Shown here in pieces: positions 6,804-8,873 of a stretch of 8,873 bases of DNA; positions within the stretch are counted from its first letter, which is position 1; each line of letters begins with the position of its first letter. Source of the DNA: JBCCWF01 sp038520475. GTDB taxonomy: Bacteria; Cyanobacteriota; Cyanobacteriia; CAKZMO01. The notes beneath the pieces were generated by a model. That model was given only the letters and a program-made list of their open reading frames with translations. It made no database searches and was not told where the DNA came from. The translations under genes and the position numbers were made by a program. The stretch spans positions 1 to 8,873 of the forward strand of contig JBCBLF010000207.1 of the NCBI GenBank assembly GCA_038520475.1. Reading direction: 5' to 3'.

Positions 6804-6910
6804 ATTAGACCGCGATGTAAAGCTCAGACCAGGTATAAAGGCGCTTAAGGCTGATTGATTTTTCACCGAGTCTTGTTCCTACCTGTATGGCAATAGGAGA
6901 CAAACGCTTT

Positions 6911-7363
6911 ATGGCATACGCAATTGTTGAGACAAGTGGCACTCAGCTTCGGGTTGAGCCAGGACGATTTTATGACGTCAATCGTCTTCATGTTGAAGAA
7001 GATGACACCATTACCTTAGACAAAGTTTTGTTCGTCGAAAATGAAGGCGAATTCACTGTTGGGCAACCTTTTGTTGATGGGGCAACGGTTGAAGCGACTG
7101 TTCAACGCCATCTTCGTGGCCGCAAAGTGATTGTCTACAAGATGCAGCCGAAGAAAAAGACTCGAAAAAAGCGAGGACATCGTCAAGAATTAACGAGAGT
7201 TTTGATCACAAGCATCAACCTCAACGGTTCACTATTAACTGAGTCAACTGCGTTCGGTGACCAACAGGCCAGTGCACCCCCTCAAGATGAACCGGAATCT
7301 GTAGTCGTAGCCGCAGTGGATGCAGAAGAGCCTGAAGTGGTTCCTGTAGCAGAAGTGGAGTAG
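6911..7363 (+). CDS. rplU: 50S ribosomal protein L21, with an extended acidic C terminus
   Basis: Large-subunit protein that binds 23S rRNA. The body (1 to about 105) matches the family: AYAIVETSGTQLRVEPGRFYDV, DKVLFVENEG, GQPFVDGATVEATV, HLRGRKVIVYKMQPKKKTRKKRGHRQ (the basic RNA-binding stretch, 67-92) and a closing TRVLITSIN. The tail from about 106 to 150 is rich in Glu, Asp, Val, Ala and Pro, an extension beyond the roughly 103-residue E. coli protein. The family motif GGKQ reads SGTQ here (9-12). The ATG at 6911 is chosen over the in-frame ATG at 6887 because it fits the family N terminus and has TAGGAGA (6894-6900) 10 bases upstream. First gene of the rplU-rpmA pair, 145 bases before rpmA, with no terminator between them. 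Confidence 0.95.
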   Translation: MAYAIVETSGTQLRVEPGRFYDVNRLHVEEDDTITLDKVLFVENEGEFTVGQPFVDGATVEATVQRHLRGRKVIVYKMQPKKKTRKKRGHRQELTRVLITSINLNGSLLTESTAFGDQQASAPPQDEPESVVVAAVDAEEPEVVPVAEVE

Positions 7364-7365
7364 TG

Positions 7366-7404
7366 CCTGAAAATGCAGAAGGCGACGCAAAAGAAGACGC
7401 TTAG
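7366..7404 (+). other. Out-of-frame acidic remnant after rplU
   Basis: Just past the rplU stop, but in the frame shifted relative to it, the sequence reads PENAEGDAKEDA followed by TAG (7402-7404). That is an acidic, Ala-rich end like the tail of L21 itself. It may be the ancestral last 12 codons, lost from the protein by an indel in the repetitive tail. The stretch is short, so chance cannot be excluded. Confidence 0.4.
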
Positions 7405-7508
7405 TTGATGTCTCTATTGCTTCCTAATCCAATTGTTGTGTGGGTTAGCTAGCAAACTGAAGGCAGTGAAGGTTAAACTCATTAGTACTGGAGCAAAAAG
7501 GTAGCAAG

Positions 7509-7775
7509 ATGGCTCATAAGAAAGGAACAGGTAGTACTCGAAACGGTCGTGACTCGAACTCGAAGCGATTAGGCGTGAAGCGCTACGGCGGACAAGCCGT
7601 TCGTGCAGGTAATATTTTGGTGCGTCAGCGAGGAACTAAGGTTCACCCAGGAGTCAATGTTGGTCGTGGAAATGACGACACATTGTTTTCTTTGGTTGAT
7701 GGTGTGGTTAAGTTTGAGCGCAAGGGTAAGAGCCAGAAAAAAGTCAGCGTTTACCCCGTTGCTGTCGAAGCGTAA
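7509..7775 (+). CDS. rpmA: 50S ribosomal protein L27
   Basis: Large-subunit protein whose flexible N terminus reaches toward the peptidyl transferase centre. The 88-residue length is typical. MAHKKGTGSTRNGRDSNSKR (1-20) is the family signature, followed by LGVKRYGGQAVRAGNILVRQRGTK and HPGVNVGRGNDDTLFSLVDGVV. The sequence starts directly with Met-Ala-His, with none of the cleaved N-terminal extension found in Firmicutes. AAAAGG at 7496-7501 lies seven bases before the ATG. It follows rplU, the order conserved across bacteria, and is closed by the terminator at 7815-7856. Confidence 0.97.
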   Translation: MAHKKGTGSTRNGRDSNSKRLGVKRYGGQAVRAGNILVRQRGTKVHPGVNVGRGNDDTLFSLVDGVVKFERKGKSQKKVSVYPVAVEA

Positions 7776-7814
7776 TTAGAACCGTAATACGCCTGTTTAT
7801 AGCCTTTGAAGAAG

Positions 7815-7856
7815 AGCCTTGTGTTGTTTGACTGTTATGACGCACAAGGCTTTTTT
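7815..7856 (+). terminator. Rho-independent terminator of the rplU-rpmA operon
   Basis: AGCCTTGTG (7815-7823) pairs perfectly with CACAAGGCT (7843-7851), 9 bp around a 19-base loop, and the right arm runs into a T tract at 7851-7856. It begins 40 bases after the rpmA stop. This is the clearest terminator in the window and separates the ribosomal operon from the YebC gene. Confidence 0.9.
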
Positions 7857-8117
7857 GGGATGCGCTTAAGATGCTGCGCTAGAAATATTTGTACTTCTTG
7901 GTAGGCATGAGAACAGCGAGTAAGGGGTGATAGGCCCTATAGGTGAGTATGGTTAGTGCTTATCTAAAAATTGACTCGAGCACTTATCAAACGGACTAAC
8001 GGCGATCGCTCCATTAAAAAATTGCACTCGGTGTCGAACATTAAGTTAAGTCTTAATATTGAAGGACGTCGTTGCAAGACATCGCGTATCGTAGGATCGC
8101 TCTTATTCGAAGTTGGT
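7857..8117. other. Upstream region of the YebC-family gene
   Basis: No gene is visible in these 260 bases. They contain a HIP1 core at 8002-8009 and a small dyad ATTAAG/CTTAAT (8040-8045 and 8052-8057) with six bases between the arms. The overlapping TTAAGT repeats are AT-rich and could be part of a promoter, but no -35/-10 pair is convincing: TTGACT at 7971-7976 lacks a good -10. Confidence 0.4.
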
Positions 8118-8873
8118 ATGGCAGGACATAGTAAATGGGCCAATATTAAGCGGCAAAAAGCTAGAGTGGACGCGGTTAAGGGAAAAACGTTTGCTAAGAT
8201 TTCTCGACAGATTATCGTAGCGGCCCGGAGCGGTATCCCTGATCCCGAAGGAAACTTTCAGCTTAGAACGGCAATTGAGAAGGCCAAAGCCGCAGGCATT
8301 CCAAACGAAAACATTGAACGGGCGATCGCTAAAGGTTCTGGTACGTTTGATTCTGGTGCAAGCGCACTGGAGGATATCCGATATGAAGGATATGGCCCGA
8401 GTGGAGTTGCGATTCTCATTGAAGCCTTGACGGATAATCGAAACCGGACTGCTGCTGATCTCCGAGCTGCTTTTAGTAAGAACGGTGGAAACCTGGGAGA
8501 AACAGGTTGCGTCAGCTGGATGTTTGAACAAAAGGGCGTGGTTACGCTGCGGGGCACAATCAACGAAGACGCTCTCCTAGAAACGTCTGTCGATGCCGGA
8601 GCCGAATCTTATGAACTGTTGGAGGCTTCAGATGACGAAGAGGCAGGTGCTGAAGTGGTTACCAGTGTGGCTCAGCTCGAATCCCTTTCTAATGAGTTAG
8701 CTGCTGCTGGATACACTGTTAGCGACTCAGAATTACGTTGGATTCCAAACAACACTATCGATATTGCAGATGCAGACCAAGCGCGTGCTGTATGGAAGCT
8801 GATGGATGCGCTAGAAGATTTGGATGATGTTCAAAGTGTAACGGCAAACTTTGACATGGCCGATGATTTCTTA
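8118..8873 (+). CDS. YebC/PmpR/TACO1-family protein, truncated at the window edge
   Basis: A cytoplasmic protein of the YebC/TACO1 family, long annotated as a transcriptional regulator; more recent work links members to translation, including relief of stalling at proline-rich stretches. 252 codons are open to the edge without a stop, close to the normal 240-250 residue length, so only the last few codons are likely missing. The N terminus MAGHSKWANIKRQKARVDAVKGK (1-23) is the family signature. NFQLRTAIEKAKAAGIPNENIERAIAKG, YEGYGPSGVAILIEALTDNRNRTAADLR and FSKNGGNLGETGCVSWMF follow in the expected order, then the acidic third domain. The ATG at 8118 fits the family start; GAAG at 8109-8112 is only a modest ribosome site. 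It is a separate unit after the rpmA terminator. Which YebC subgroup it belongs to was not resolved. Confidence 0.95.
   Translation, partial: MAGHSKWANIKRQKARVDAVKGKTFAKISRQIIVAARSGIPDPEGNFQLRTAIEKAKAAGIPNENIERAIAKGSGTFDSGASALEDIRYEGYGPSGVAILIEALTDNRNRTAADLRAAFSKNGGNLGETGCVSWMFEQKGVVTLRGTINEDALLETSVDAGAESYELLEASDDEEAGAEVVTSVAQLESLSNELAAAGYTVSDSELRWIPNNTIDIADADQARAVWKLMDALEDLDDVQSVTANFDMADDFL

Larger units (their letters stand above)
671..8329. repeat. Dispersed HIP1 core octamers (GCGATCGC), ten copies
   Basis: The palindrome GCGATCGC starts at 671, 1506, 2558, 4501, 4538, 5018, 6128, 6332, 8002 and 8322. The copies at 1506 and 4501 extend to the full GGCGATCGCC. About 0.14 copies are expected by chance in this length. 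HIP1 overrepresentation is a known mark of many cyanobacterial genomes. Eight copies fall inside genes and two in intergenic DNA. The coordinates given are the outer limits of the set. Confidence 0.9.

Noticed and set aside
6887..6910. Upstream ATG as the rplU start
   Set aside because: It would add MAIGDKRF before the conserved MAYAIVET start and would place the good TAGGAGA ribosome site inside the coding region.
8040..8057. TTAAGT-rich dyad as a phosphate-regulon (Pho) box upstream of yebC
   Set aside because: The repeats do not keep the spaced CTTAACC-like consensus, and no phosphate gene is nearby; it is more simply AT-rich promoter DNA.
8103..8563. Minus-strand open frames at the right end
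   Set aside because: They are antisense to the YebC-family gene, which matches its family over its whole length.
1..8873. A mobile element, defence island or novel multi-gene system
   Set aside because: No transposase, integrase, toxin-antitoxin, nuclease or array was found; nearly all coding space is held by recognisable stand-alone or housekeeping genes.

Overview
The window looks like chromosomal DNA from a cyanobacterium. The octamer GCGATCGC, the core of the cyanobacterial HIP1 repeat, occurs ten times in 8.9 kb, against about 0.14 expected by chance. One gene encodes a homogentisate phytyltransferase closely resembling cyanobacterial Slr1736 as I recall it, and the ribosomal proteins and the bestrophin-like protein also read as cyanobacterial. 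I see no transposase, integrase, CRISPR array, tRNA, rRNA or phage gene. Most of the window is ordinary, with several small anomalies.

Layout. 1-467 (minus): the 5' part of a LysR-type regulator gene, cut by the window edge and interrupted by a single-base frameshift near 271. 702-1565 (plus): a divergently transcribed dehydrogenase of the 3-hydroxyisobutyrate dehydrogenase family. This is the usual geometry of a LysR regulator and its target, and an AT-rich dyad at 502-530 between them is a candidate operator. 1566-2018 has no gene. 2019-4028 (plus): a membrane histidine kinase with an extracytoplasmic Cache-like sensor, an unusually long HAMP region and a histidine-rich tail; no response regulator lies beside it. 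4083-4204 holds two hairpins between convergent genes. 4207-5184 (minus): homogentisate phytyltransferase, the committed prenylation step of tocopherol synthesis. 5185-5811 is a long non-coding stretch. 5812-6738 (plus): a bestrophin-family channel protein.

6911-7363 and 7509-7775 (plus): rplU and rpmA, the conserved L21-L27 pair, ended by a clear Rho-independent terminator at 7815-7856. 8118-8873 (plus): a YebC/TACO1-family gene that runs off the right edge.

How they work together: only two groupings are supported, the LysR/dehydrogenase divergent pair and the rplU-rpmA operon. The kinase, phytyltransferase, bestrophin and YebC genes look like separate transcription units. I found no convincing undescribed multi-gene system. 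The best leads are the frameshifted regulator, the kinase's HAMP insertion and tail, a shifted-frame acidic coding remnant after rplU, and a tetranucleotide repeat at the 3' end of the phytyltransferase gene.
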